Part shown: in pieces, positions 1 to 9,700 of the stretch | Layout: every line of letters begins with the position of its first letter | How positions within the stretch are numbered: position 1 is the first letter of the stretch | Assembly: GCF_040932005.1 (NCBI RefSeq) | Contig: NZ_CP162414.1 | Location: 2,507,501-2,571,500, forward strand | DNA: 64,000 bases | Source: Aestuariibius sp. HNIBRBA575 | GTDB taxonomy: Bacteria; Pseudomonadota; Alphaproteobacteria; Rhodobacterales; Rhodobacteraceae | Direction: 5' to 3' | Notes under the pieces: model-generated | The model's database searches: none | The model's input: only the letters and a program-made list of their open reading frames with translations | Told to the model about the DNA's origin: nothing | Made by a program: the position numbers and the translations under genes

Positions 1-693
1 GCCGGCGCGCCCAAAATGATGTCGATTGGCCTGCATTGCCGTTTGATTGGGCGGCCCGGTAAAATTGCCGGTCTGATACAGTTTTTGGATCACATAAAAC
101 ATCGCGGCGGGGCGTGGCTCGCAACCCGCGCTGACATTGCCGCGCACTGGGCCCGCCATCATCCCAGCCCGCGCAGCACCCGACCCAGTGCTATCGCCCC
201 GATTGACATGGATCGCACCGCCTTTGTCAAAGCGTTTGGGGGCGTTTTTGAACATTCCCCTTGGGTTGCGGATCGTGCATTTGATCTGGAACTGGGCCCA
301 GCCCATAACAGTGCTATTGGCCTGCATAACGCCCTTTGCCGTGTGTTCCGCGCCGCCTCTTATGAGGAACGGTTGGGTGTTCTGACCGCCCATCCCGATC
401 TGGCTGGCAAACTGGCCACCGCCAAACGTCTCACCGATGAAAGCACCTCAGAACAGGCCAGTGCAGGATTGGATCTGTTGACCGATGATGAGCGCGAAAA
501 ATTCACGCAGCTCAATCAAGCTTATGTCGAAAAACACGGATTTCCATTTATCATCGCCGTTCGTGATCACCGAAAATCCAGTATTCTGTCCGCTTTTGAA
601 CTGCGCGTGAACAACGACACTGAAACGGAGTTTTCCCATGCCTGTAAACAGGTTGAACGCATTGCCCGCCTTCGATTGATGGATTTGTTATGA
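1..693 (+). CDS. uraD: PuuE (C-terminal end)-UraD fusion, OHCU decarboxylase; 5' truncated
   Basis: The reading frame is open to the window edge, so the gene starts upstream. The first ~50 visible residues (IGLHCRLIGRPGK ... ADIAAHW) look like the C-terminal end of a PuuE-type allantoinase of the polysaccharide deacetylase family. The remainder is a 2-oxo-4-hydroxy-4-carboxy-5-ureidoimidazoline decarboxylase with the family block AHPDLAGKLA (its His is the expected catalytic residue), then LTDESTSEQ and FPFIIAV. OHCU decarboxylase makes S-allantoin from the 5-hydroxyisourate hydrolysis product, and PuuE opens allantoin to allantoate, so one polypeptide would hold consecutive steps of urate breakdown. 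It overlaps the next gene by ATGA (690-693). Only the last part of the PuuE half is visible, so whether that half is complete cannot be judged. Confidence 0.88.
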   Translation, partial: AGAPKMMSIGLHCRLIGRPGKIAGLIQFLDHIKHRGGAWLATRADIAAHWARHHPSPRSTRPSAIAPIDMDRTAFVKAFGGVFEHSPWVADRAFDLELGPAHNSAIGLHNALCRVFRAASYEERLGVLTAHPDLAGKLATAKRLTDESTSEQASAGLDLLTDDEREKFTQLNQAYVEKHGFPFIIAVRDHRKSSILSAFELRVNNDTETEFSHACKQVERIARLRLMDLL

Positions 694-1508
694 CCTATGC
701 TTTCCCACTTGGTGGCCTGCCTGCGCAGGACGTAAACCCCGAAGGCAGCGCCATTTTCACCGATGCCTATGCGGTGATCCCCGCCCTGACCATGCGCGAT
801 ATTGTGACGTCTTTGTTGCCGGGCTGGCAGGATACGCGCGCCTGGATATTGGCGCGTCCCATGACAGGTTTCGCCGAAACATTTGCGCAATATGCGATCG
901 AATTATCCCCCGGCGGTGGCAGCGACACGCCCGAACCTGACGCCACAGCCCAAGCCGTGCTGTTTGTTGCCAAAGGTCATGCCCAACTGAATATCGACGG
1001 GCAAAAACACAGCCTGAAACCGGGCAGTTTCGCCTATTTGCCAGCCGGGATCACATGGTCGATCCAAAATACCGGCCAAACGCCATGTGGCCTGCATTGG
1101 CTGCGCAAACAATACCAAGCCGCCCCCGGTTTGGACGCCCCTGACCCGGTGGTTCTGCATGACAATGATGTGCCCATCACCATGATGCCTGACACAAATG
1201 GAAAATGGGGCACCCAGCGGTTTCTGGATCCAAGCGATCTGCGCTATGATTTTCACGCCAATATCGTCACCTTTCAGCCCGGCGGGCGTATTCCCTTTGC
1301 TGAAACCCATGTGATGGAACACGGGCTTTATGTGCTGCAGGGCACTGCCCGTTATCTGTTGAACACCGATTGGGTTGATGTTGGCCCCGGCGATTTCATG
1401 TGGCTGCGTGCGTTTTGCCCGCAGGCCTGTATCGCAACCGGGGACGAACCGTTTCGCTATCTTCTCTACAAAGACGTGAACCGCCACCCCAAGCTCAGCC
1501 TGACATGA
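690..1508 (+). CDS. allE: (S)-ureidoglycine aminohydrolase, bicupin
   Basis: 272 residues with two cupin domains. The C-terminal cupin shows a likely Mn2+ site: Glu205, His207 and His211 in the block AETHVMEH, and Gln245 in FCPQACI. This matches the Glu/His/His/Gln set known from characterised ureidoglycine aminohydrolases. The enzyme hydrolyses S-ureidoglycine, the allantoate product, to S-ureidoglycolate and ammonia. The gene overlaps the UraD gene upstream and the ureidoglycolate lyase gene downstream, both by ATGA. The three genes therefore form a coupled unit running from urate products to glyoxylate. An allantoate amidohydrolase is not in view and may lie upstream of the window. Confidence 0.9.
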   Translation: MTYAFPLGGLPAQDVNPEGSAIFTDAYAVIPALTMRDIVTSLLPGWQDTRAWILARPMTGFAETFAQYAIELSPGGGSDTPEPDATAQAVLFVAKGHAQLNIDGQKHSLKPGSFAYLPAGITWSIQNTGQTPCGLHWLRKQYQAAPGLDAPDPVVLHDNDVPITMMPDTNGKWGTQRFLDPSDLRYDFHANIVTFQPGGRIPFAETHVMEHGLYVLQGTARYLLNTDWVDVGPGDFMWLRAFCPQACIATGDEPFRYLLYKDVNRHPKLSLT

Positions 1509-1996
1509 TCCAGATAGAACCCCTTTCCGCTGCTGCTTTTGCCCCGTTTGGGGATGTTCTGGATGCCTCTGGCGATCCGGATCTACTCATCAACCAAGGG
1601 CTGTGCGGACGTCATCATGACCGCGCCGCGTTGGATATGGGCGATGCGCGGGCCGGTATTTCCATCTTTAACGCCCAGCCACGCGATCTGCCGTATCGGC
1701 TTGACATGATGGAACGGCATCCCGACGGATCACAGGCATTCTTGCCCCTGCACCAGAACCCGTTTCTGGTCATTGTCGCCCCGGATCAAAACGGCCAGCC
1801 CGGCACGCCGCGCGCCTTTTGCACCGCGCCCAGCCAAGGCATCAATCTGCACCGCAATATCTGGCATGGGGTTCTGACCCCCCTGTCTGATCCCGGTTTG
1901 TTTGCGGTGATTGACCGCATCGGCGACACGCCCAACCTTCAGGAACATTGGTTCGAAACCGCCTATTTCGTCACCAACGCGCCCACGTCACGCTAG
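1505..1996 (+). CDS. allA: Ureidoglycolate lyase
   Basis: 163 residues. The start ATG at 1505 overlaps the stop of the aminohydrolase; an in-frame start near 1400 would lie deep in the preceding gene and is rejected. The opening IEPLSAAAFAPFGDVL and the later NLHRNIWHGVL block are typical of the AllA ureidoglycolate lyase family. The enzyme splits ureidoglycolate to glyoxylate and urea. Last gene of the ureide unit; about 100 bases follow before the next start. Length is normal for the family. Confidence 0.9.
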   Translation: MIQIEPLSAAAFAPFGDVLDASGDPDLLINQGLCGRHHDRAALDMGDARAGISIFNAQPRDLPYRLDMMERHPDGSQAFLPLHQNPFLVIVAPDQNGQPGTPRAFCTAPSQGINLHRNIWHGVLTPLSDPGLFAVIDRIGDTPNLQEHWFETAYFVTNAPTSR

Positions 1997-2103
1997 GTTG
2001 CTTTTTGCTGGCGCAAATACTCGTTTTCTCCCCGTCACAAATTCGATAAATCCACTTTATATTGCAAAGCTGCCCCGCGTTTCCCGCCAAAAGGAGCTTC
2101 CCC

Positions 2104-3483
2104 ATGCAGCCCATTTTTAAAAACACCCCTTTTGATGCCCTCGAAATTGGCATGAGCGCCGAAAATACCCGGCTTTGCGTGGCGGATGATCTGTTTGTCT
2201 TTGCGCATGCATCCGGCAATCTGAACCCGCTGCATTTGCCCAATGAGGATGGCGATGGGGATGGCAAGCCTGAGGCAATCGCCCCCTCTGCATGGATCGG
2301 CACCCTGATTTCATCCGTTCTGGGCAATACTCTGCCCGGTCCCGGCACGCTGTATAAATCCCAGAACCTGCGGTTTCTTGGCCGCGCCCATGCCGGCGAC
2401 ACATTGATCGCCAAGGTCCGCGTGACCGCAAAATCCGACAATGGCGATGTGCATTTCGACACTTGGGTTGAACGCGACGATGGCACTGTGATTGCCCAAG
2501 GCGACGCCGTGGTGGTCGCGCCCAAAACTTCTCAAAGTTTTGAAGCAGATGACGTGCCCGGCCTGACGGTGCAACGTCATGTGCATTTTGATCGCCTGCT
2601 GGAACGCGCCGAACATTTGCCGCCCCTGCCCACCGCTGTCGTTGCCCCCGAAAAGGCAGATGCCTTGGCGGGTGCATTGCTGGGGTCGGATCACACATTG
2701 ATCACCCCAATCCTGATCGGGGATCGCGCCAAAATTCAGGCCGCTGCGGATGAATTAAACATTGATATCTCCGCGTTTGAGCTGATCCACGAACCCGATC
2801 ATGCGCGGGCCGCGACCCGTGCGGTGGCTCTGGTCCACGAAGGCCGCGCGCGTGCCGTCATGAAAGGGCATTTGCACACCGACGATTTGTTGCGCGCCGT
2901 GATCAACAAAGAAACCGGCCTGCGCACCGGGCGTCGCCTGTCCCATGTTTTTGTGATGGATGTGCCGGGCCTGTCGCATTTGTTGTTCATCACCGATGCG
3001 GCCATCAACATCGCCCCTGATCTGAAAACCAAGGTCGACATCACCCAAAATGCCATCGATCTGGCCATATCATTGGGGGTGGAACAGCCCAAAGTGGGCA
3101 TCCTGTCCGCCGTGGAAACCGTCAACCCCAACATCCCGTCCACATTGGATGCCGCAGCCCTGTCGAAAATGGCGGATCGCGGGCAAATCACCGGCGGGTT
3201 GGTGGATGGGCCACTGGCCATGGACAACGCGGTTGACCTAGAGGCCGCCATGACCAAAGGTATCAAATCGCTGGTGGCGGGACGCGCAGAAATCTTGGTC
3301 GCGCCCAATCTGGAAAGCGGCAATATGATCGCCAAACAGCTGACGTTTATCGCCCATGCCGAAGCAGGCGGGATCGTGATCGGCGCGCAGGTGCCGGTGA
3401 TCCTGACCAGCCGCGCCGATGACGACAAGGCGCGATTGGCCTCTTGCGCCGTGGCCGCGCTTTATGCGGCGGCGCAATCATGA
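2104..3483 (+). CDS. pta: MaoC domain-phosphate acetyl/butyryltransferase fusion
   Basis: 459 residues from ATG 2104, preceded by AAAAGGAG at 2089-2096; a TTG 42 bases further upstream lacks such a site. Residues ~10-150 resemble a MaoC-type (R)-enoyl-CoA hydratase or hot-dog domain (FAHASGNLNPLH is the MaoC hydratase block). Residues ~160-459 are a phosphate acetyl/butyryltransferase domain (MKGHLHTDDLL, SHVFVMDVPG, ILVAPNLESGNMIAKQL). The transferase exchanges acyl-CoA and phosphate to give acyl phosphate. The gene overlaps the acetate kinase gene by ATGA, so acyl-CoA to carboxylate plus ATP is the likely combined reaction. The chain length handled, and whether the MaoC domain is an active hydratase, cannot be told from sequence alone. 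Confidence 0.88.
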   Translation: MQPIFKNTPFDALEIGMSAENTRLCVADDLFVFAHASGNLNPLHLPNEDGDGDGKPEAIAPSAWIGTLISSVLGNTLPGPGTLYKSQNLRFLGRAHAGDTLIAKVRVTAKSDNGDVHFDTWVERDDGTVIAQGDAVVVAPKTSQSFEADDVPGLTVQRHVHFDRLLERAEHLPPLPTAVVAPEKADALAGALLGSDHTLITPILIGDRAKIQAAADELNIDISAFELIHEPDHARAATRAVALVHEGRARAVMKGHLHTDDLLRAVINKETGLRTGRRLSHVFVMDVPGLSHLLFITDAAINIAPDLKTKVDITQNAIDLAISLGVEQPKVGILSAVETVNPNIPSTLDAAALSKMADRGQITGGLVDGPLAMDNAVDLEAAMTKGIKSLVAGRAEILVAPNLESGNMIAKQLTFIAHAEAGGIVIGAQVPVILTSRADDDKARLASCAVAALYAAAQS

Positions 3484-4634
3484 AAACCGTTCTGACCATC
3501 AATGCCGGATCGTCGTCGCTGAAATTTGCGGCCTATGATGTGGAAAACGACCTGACTGTTGTGATGGACGGACAGATTGAAAACATTGGCAAAAAGGCAC
3601 GCCTGATCGTCGATCATGGTGACAATCGCAAGATCAAAAACCTGGGCGCAATCGATCATCACGGGGCGATGGCGGCGGTGCTGAAAGTGCTGCGCAAACG
3701 GCTGGCTGGGCGGGTGATCCATGCGGTGGGCCACCGGATTGTGCATGGCGGCGTGAATTTCAGCGCGCCGCAAATCCTGACGCCCGATGTGATCGCCGAA
3801 CTGGAAACCTATATTCCCTTTGCCCCGCTGCATCAGCCCCATAACCTGAATTGTGTGCAGGCGGCGATCGCGTCCTTTCCGGGTGCGATCCAAATTGGCT
3901 GTTTTGACACGGCGTTTCACCGTGACCATCCTTGGGTCAATGACACCTTTGCCCTGCCGCGCCGGTTCTACGACGAAGGCGTGCGCCGCTACGGGTTTCA
4001 TGGGCTGAGTTATGATTATATCACCAGTGTTCTGGAACGGGATTACCCGGAATTGCATGACAAAAAGGTGGTTATCGCCCATTTGGGCAACGGCGCATCC
4101 ATGTGCGCAATCCGTCAGGGACAATCGGTCGGTTCGACCATGGGGTTTTCCGCGCTGGATGGCCTGCCTATGGGCACGCGCTGTGGTCAGATTGACCCGG
4201 GTGTGTTGCTGTATCTGATGGATCAAAAACAGCTATCCGCGACGGAAATCACCAATATTTTATACAAAGAAAGCGGCATGTTAGGCCTGTCAGGCATCAG
4301 CGGCGACATGCGCACGCTGCAAGCCTCTGACGCGCCCGAGGCCGCGCAGGCGCTGGATTACTACACCTTTCGCGTTGCGCGTGAAATCGGCGCCATGAGC
4401 GCGGTTCTGGGCGGGATTGATGCGCTGGTATTTTGCGGCGGGATTGGCGAAAATTCGGCCCATATCCGGGCGCGGGCCACGCAAAACCTTGGTTATCTGG
4501 GGATCAAACTGAACCTCAATGCCAATGCATGGCATGAACGCGAAATCAGCGACGGCCCCACCCGTGTTTTTGTCATTCCCACCGACGAAGAACGCGTTAT
4601 CGCGCGCGCCGCCAAGGCGCATATTGCGACCTAG
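3480..4634 (+). CDS. ackA: Acetate/propionate kinase
   Basis: 384 residues from ATG 3480, which overlaps the stop of the transferase gene. Family blocks: INAGSSSLKFA at the N-terminus, GHRIVHGG, CFDTAFH, RYGFHGLSYDYI, HLGNGASMCA, and FCGGIGENS near the C-terminus. It interconverts acyl phosphate plus ADP with carboxylate plus ATP. Pairing with the MaoC-Pta fusion argues for a joint route for acetyl-CoA or short acyl-CoA overflow or salvage. Length is close to the usual ~400 residues. Followed by a 71-base gap holding the SOS box of imuA. Confidence 0.95.
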   Translation: MKTVLTINAGSSSLKFAAYDVENDLTVVMDGQIENIGKKARLIVDHGDNRKIKNLGAIDHHGAMAAVLKVLRKRLAGRVIHAVGHRIVHGGVNFSAPQILTPDVIAELETYIPFAPLHQPHNLNCVQAAIASFPGAIQIGCFDTAFHRDHPWVNDTFALPRRFYDEGVRRYGFHGLSYDYITSVLERDYPELHDKKVVIAHLGNGASMCAIRQGQSVGSTMGFSALDGLPMGTRCGQIDPGVLLYLMDQKQLSATEITNILYKESGMLGLSGISGDMRTLQASDAPEAAQALDYYTFRVAREIGAMSAVLGGIDALVFCGGIGENSAHIRARATQNLGYLGIKLNLNANAWHEREISDGPTRVFVIPTDEERVIARAAKAHIAT

Positions 4635-4663
4635 GCCCGACCAGCGCGGTTTGCCGTCCTTTT

Positions 4664-4691
4664 GAACATCTTGAATGTTCGCGAAACGTTC
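4664..4691 (+). promoter_or_regulatory. LexA (SOS) box upstream of imuA
   Basis: The direct repeat GTTC-N7-GTTC lies at 4677-4691 (spacer gcgaaac), an exact match to the alphaproteobacterial LexA operator. It ends 14 bases before the imuA start. An overlapping inverted repeat GAACAT-N5-ATGTTC occupies 4664-4680 and shares the first GTTC. The SOS reading fits the downstream cassette; the role of the overlapping palindrome is unknown. Confidence 0.9.
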
Positions 4692-4705
4692 TGCATATTT
4701 TTTCC

Positions 4706-5260
4706 ATGTCACTGGGATTCTCTGATCATTTTCCACCCAAACCCAACCGCGCCCACGAAGTGTTCGGCGCGGGCGCCATCACCTTTGCCGCAATTCTGGC
4801 CGGGCGATTAAACGGACCGGTGATGTGGATCCGCGAAGCTTGGCGCCCAGAAAACCTGAACCCCGAAGGGTTTGCGCCGTTTTTTGCCCCCCACCAATTG
4901 TTGATCAGCCAATGCAAAGACCAGCCCGACATGTTGGCCGTCGCCGAAGAATCCCTGCGATCCGGGGCGGTTAAGCTGACCGTGGCCGAACTGAGCCAGC
5001 CGCTGGGCCTGACCCAGGGCCGCCGGTTGCAACTGGCCGCCGAAGCCGGGCGATCCACCGGTTTGTTTGTGATCCAGGACGGTATGGGCAGCAATGCCGC
5101 CGAAACCCGCTGGCAGTGTGACCCGGTTTTAGGACCTCAGGACTCGACTCTGTTTCGCTGGTCCCTTAAAAAGAACAAATCAGGAACATTAACGAGCTGG
5201 GATTTATCTTGGGATGCAGAAACGCGTCGTCTCCATGTGGTTTCCCCGTCTGGCCAGTGA
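4706..5260 (+). CDS. imuA: ImuA, SOS mutasome accessory protein
   Basis: 184 residues, first gene of the imuA-imuB-dnaE2 cassette directly behind a LexA box. Family blocks seen are HEVFGAGAITFAA near the N-terminus and PVMWIREAW. ImuA proteins have a degenerate RecA-like fold and work with ImuB and DnaE2 in damage-induced mutagenesis. It is shorter than RecA and shows no clear Walker A motif. The end overlaps imuB by 47 bases in another frame. Identity rests on cassette order plus these blocks. Confidence 0.88.
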   Translation: MSLGFSDHFPPKPNRAHEVFGAGAITFAAILAGRLNGPVMWIREAWRPENLNPEGFAPFFAPHQLLISQCKDQPDMLAVAEESLRSGAVKLTVAELSQPLGLTQGRRLQLAAEAGRSTGLFVIQDGMGSNAAETRWQCDPVLGPQDSTLFRWSLKKNKSGTLTSWDLSWDAETRRLHVVSPSGQ

Positions 5261-6713
5261 CCGGGTTCTGCGGGCGCGCCCGATGGATGGACCGTTTGTT
5301 TTAACGCTGCATGAACGCAATGCGGACCGGATTTATTGCCTGAACGCCGCCGCCCAACAGGCCGGGCTGGAACGGGGCATGGGCTATTCTGATGCGCGGG
5401 CATTTTGCCCGGATTTAACCAGCCAGCCCGCCAATACCAAAGCCGACGGTCGGTTTCAGCGGATGCTGGCGCGGTGGGCCGGACGCTATTGCCCGTGGGT
5501 TGGGCTGGAAGGGCGCGATGGGCTGGTGATGGATATCAGCGGCACGCCACATTTGTTTGGCGGCGAAACCCCGATGCTGGACGACATGAACGCCCGATTG
5601 GCGCGGGCCGGATTGCAGGTGCAGATGGGGCTGGGCGACACACGCGGCGCGGCCTGGGCGCTGGCGCGATATGGCACCGACGCGCGCGCCAATGTGGCCG
5701 CAGCGGGCCGGCCCATGGATCGGCTGGGCGGGCTGCCTGTCACGGCGCTGCGGCTTGAGGACAAAGCCAACACAGCCCTGTTGCGGCTGGGCGTTCGCAC
5801 CATTTCCGATCTGGCGGACCTGCCGCGGGCCACAATCACCCGCCGGTTTGGGCCACATGTGTTGATGCGGTTGGCACAGGCGCTGGGGGATCAGCCCGAA
5901 CACCTGTCGCCCCTGCCCGATCCGCCACAATTTTCCGTGCGCATGACCCTGCCGGACCCGATTGGTTTGGCCGGGGATGTGATGGCGGGCACGGCGCGTC
6001 TGCTGGATCGGCTCTGCGACAAACTAAAGGATCACGAACAAGGCGCGCGGGTGTTGCGGCTGGATTTGCGCCGGGTCGATCAGGCCAGCCAGCAGGTCGA
6101 ATTGCGGCTGGCCCGCCCTTTGCGCGATCCACACCGGATTTTACCGCTGTTTCAACGCGGTGTGGATGGGATTGATGCGGGATTTGGCATTGATCAGATC
6201 CGGCTAGAGGCCGTGCAGGTCGAAGCTCTGCCGGTGCAACAGGTCAGCCATGTTGCCTATGCGCAGGCCGGGCCGGATATGGGCGACACGACCGGGCTTG
6301 AGGATCTGATCACCAAGGTCGGCAACCGGATTGGGCTGGACAATGTGCAGCGCTTTCTGCCCGCCGACAGCCATATCCCCGAACGCAGCCACATCATCGC
6401 CCAAGCCGCCTATTCCAGCCCCGCCCCCAGCTGGCCTGTCATGCGGCATCGCCCGCTGCGATTGTTTGCACCCGAACATGTGGCCGCAACGGGCCGCACC
6501 CCGCCGGGGCGGTTTCGCTGGCGACGCATGGCCCTGCAAACGGCGCGGGCCACGGGCCCCGAACGGCTGGCGCCCGAATGGTGGATGGCGGATGATGCCT
6601 GGCGCAGTGGCGTGCGTGATTACTGGAAGGTCGAGACCCAGCAAGGCCGCCGATTGTGGATGTATCACACGCCCCAATCGCCCGGCTGGTTTGTGCAGGG
6701 GGAATTTGCATGA
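5214..6713 (+). CDS. imuB: ImuB, Y-family polymerase-like protein
   Basis: 499 residues beginning MQKRVVSMWFPRLASDR, the usual ImuB opening. The N-terminal two thirds follow the Y-family polymerase fold (palm and little finger; HhH-like block LGVRTISDLADLPRATITRRFG). The catalytic acidic motifs of active Y polymerases are replaced: the region that should carry the SIDE-type motif reads VMDISGTPHLFGG. This agrees with ImuB being a non-catalytic adaptor linking DnaE2, ImuA and the beta clamp. Expected to be LexA-controlled through the box at 4677-4691. It ends in an ATGA overlap with dnaE2. Confidence 0.92.
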   Translation: MQKRVVSMWFPRLASDRVLRARPMDGPFVLTLHERNADRIYCLNAAAQQAGLERGMGYSDARAFCPDLTSQPANTKADGRFQRMLARWAGRYCPWVGLEGRDGLVMDISGTPHLFGGETPMLDDMNARLARAGLQVQMGLGDTRGAAWALARYGTDARANVAAAGRPMDRLGGLPVTALRLEDKANTALLRLGVRTISDLADLPRATITRRFGPHVLMRLAQALGDQPEHLSPLPDPPQFSVRMTLPDPIGLAGDVMAGTARLLDRLCDKLKDHEQGARVLRLDLRRVDQASQQVELRLARPLRDPHRILPLFQRGVDGIDAGFGIDQIRLEAVQVEALPVQQVSHVAYAQAGPDMGDTTGLEDLITKVGNRIGLDNVQRFLPADSHIPERSHIIAQAAYSSPAPSWPVMRHRPLRLFAPEHVAATGRTPPGRFRWRRMALQTARATGPERLAPEWWMADDAWRSGVRDYWKVETQQGRRLWMYHTPQSPGWFVQGEFA

Positions 6714-9700
6714 CGCGCCCTGCCCCCCCTGCGGCCGGTTCATCCACAGCGCCCCTGCCATATGTCGAACTTTGCGTCACCAGCAATTTCACCTTTCTGA
6801 CCGGGGCCTCCCACCCCGAAGAATTGATGATCCGCGCCACAGAGCTGGGCCTGCCTGCGCTAGCGATCACCGATCACAATTCGCTGGCCGGGGTGGTGCG
6901 CGCCTATTCCGCGCTCAAGGAATTGCGCCGTCAATCCGATGAGGCCGCCGCCACCACGCCGCAGATGACCACCGATGCCGCCCGCCTGCCCCGGCTGATT
7001 GTCGGCACCCGCTTGATCCTGCGCGACAGCCCCCTGCATTGGCTGGCCCTGCCCCGGGATCGTGTGGCCTATGCCCGCCTGTCGCGCCTGCTGACGCTTG
7101 GAAAACGCCGCGCCACCAAAGGCGAATGCCATCTGGATATGGCTGATCTGCGGGATCATTGCGCCGGTATGATCCTGATTGCGCTGCCGCAATCCGATCC
7201 GGCCCAATCCACCACAGCCCATCAGATGGAAACCCAGCTAAAACAGGTCGTGCGCGCCTATCCGGGCCATGTGTTTCTGGGGGCCGCGCCGCGCTATAAT
7301 GGGGCAGATCAGGCCTATCTGGCGACCTGTGCGCAGTTGGCCCATCGCAGCAATGCCCCGATGGTGGCCGTTGGCGATGTGTTGATGCACCGCGCCAATC
7401 GGCGGCAATTGGCGGATGTGCTGACCTGCATGCGCCACGGGCTTAGGATTGATCAGATCGGCACCCGCGCCCAGCCCAATGCCGAACGCCGCCTCAAAGC
7501 TGCGCCCGACATGGCGCGGATGTTTGCCCTCTATCCCGCCGCCCTGCGTCGCACGGTTGAAATCGCCGATCGGTGCAGTTTCTGCCTCAGTGAGCTGAGC
7601 TATGAATACCCGGATGAAATCGCCGATGGCGAAACCCCGCAGGCCCGTCTGGAACGGTTGGTCTATGAAGGCGTGAAAACCCGCTATCCCTATGGCGCTA
7701 GTCAGAAAAACATGGATATCATCCGCAAGGAATTGAACCTGGTCCAAAAACTGGGCTTTGCCGCCTATTTCCTGACCGTGCATGACATTGTGCAATTCGC
7801 CCGCAGCCGCGACATCCTGTGTCAGGGGCGCGGGTCGGCCGCCAATTCGATCCTATGTTTTCTGTTGGGTATCACCGATGTCAGCCCCGAAACCATCACC
7901 ATGGTCTTTGAACGGTTTGTGTCCGAACATCGGGGTGAACCGCCTGATATTGATGTGGATTTTGAACATGAACGCCGCGAAGAGGTGATCCAGCACATCT
8001 ATGAAAAATACGGTCGTCATCGCGCCGGGCTTTGTGCGACGGTGATCCATTTTCGCAGCCGCGCCGCCATTCGCGAGGTCGGCAAAGTCATGGGCCTGTC
8101 CCAAGATGTGACCAGTGGGTTGTCGGGGCAAATCTGGGGCATGTCCAATGGCGGCGCGGACCCGGACCGCATCCGCGAATTGGGGTTGGACCCCGACGAT
8201 CGCCGCCTGTCCCAGACCATTCGCCTGATCGGGGAAATCATCGGATTTCCACGCCATCTGTCCCAACATGTGGGCGGATTTATCGTCACCAAGGGACGGC
8301 TGGATGAACTCTGCCCGATTGAAAATGCCGCAATGGAGGATCGCACCGTCATCGAATGGGACAAGGATGACATTGACGCGCTGGGGATCTTAAAGGTCGA
8401 TGTTCTGAGCCTTGGGATGCTGACATGCATCCGCAAAAGCTTTGATTTATTGAAGGAATTTCACGGTCAGGACATGTCGATCGCCACGGTGCCGCAGGCC
8501 GATATGCCCACCTATGACATGCTCTGTGTGGCGGATGCGGTGGGGGTGTTTCAGGTCGAAAGCCGCGCGCAGATGAATTTTCTGCCACGTATGTTGCCGC
8601 GTGAATTCTATGATCTGGTGATCGAAGTGGCCATCGTGCGCCCCGGCCCCATTCAGGGCGGCATGGTGCATCCCTATATCAACCGCCGCCAAGGCAAAGA
8701 ACCGGTGCGCTATCCGTCCAAAGCACTGGAACAGGTGCTGGGCAAAACGCTGGGCGTGCCGCTGTTTCAGGAACAGGCGATGCAGATCGCCGTGGTCGCC
8801 GCCGGGTTCACCCCAGAAGAAGCCGACCGTTTGCGCCGTTCACTGGCGACGTTTCGCCGTATGGGAACGATCAGCACCTTTAAGGATCGCTTCATCAACG
8901 GAATGCTGTCGCGGGGCTATGACCCCGGTTTTGCGGAACAATGTTTCGGCCAAATCGAAGGGTTTGGCGAATACGGCTTTCCCGAAAGCCACGCCGCCGC
9001 CTTTGCAATGCTGGCCTATGTGTCTGCTTGGATCAAATGTCACCATCCGGCGATTTTTGCCTGCGCTTTGCTCAATTCCCAACCGATGGGGTTTTATGCC
9101 CCGGCCCAGATCGTGCGGGATGCGCGCGAACATGGGATCGAAATCCGTCCGATCTGCGTCAATCACAGCGATTGGGATAACAGTTTGGAACGGCGCGGTG
9201 ATGGGGGGCTGGCGCTGCGGCTGGGTTTTCGTCAGATCAAAGGTTTCAAAGAAGAAGATGCCGGTTGGATCACCGCCGCGCGGGGCAATGGCTATCCCGA
9301 TCCCGAAGCGTTGTGGCTGCGCGCGGGTCTGACGCCCGCCGCACTGGAACGTCTGGCCGAGGCGGACGCGTTTTGCGACATGGGGTTGGGTCGGCGCGCC
9401 GCATTGTGGGAGGTCAAAGCCATCCGCGGTCAGGCCCCCCTGCCCCTGTTCAACGACCCGCTGGACGGCGAAGGCATCCGCGAACCTGACGTGGCCCTAT
9501 CCCCGATGCATCTGGGCGAAGAGGTGGTCGAAGATTACGTCGCCATGCGCCTAAGCCTAAAGGCCCATCCAATGGAATTGCTGCGCCCCAACCTACCCGG
9601 GCTGACCCCCCATTCCGCGCTGGCCAATGCCCCGTTGGGCCGCCATTCGGTCTGTGGTCTGGTGATCACGCGCCAGCGGCCCGGCACCGCATCGGGCGTG

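Noticed and set aside
3462..4226. 254-residue - strand frame over ackA
   Set aside because: Antisense to a certain gene; no recognisable domain or Shine-Dalgarno.
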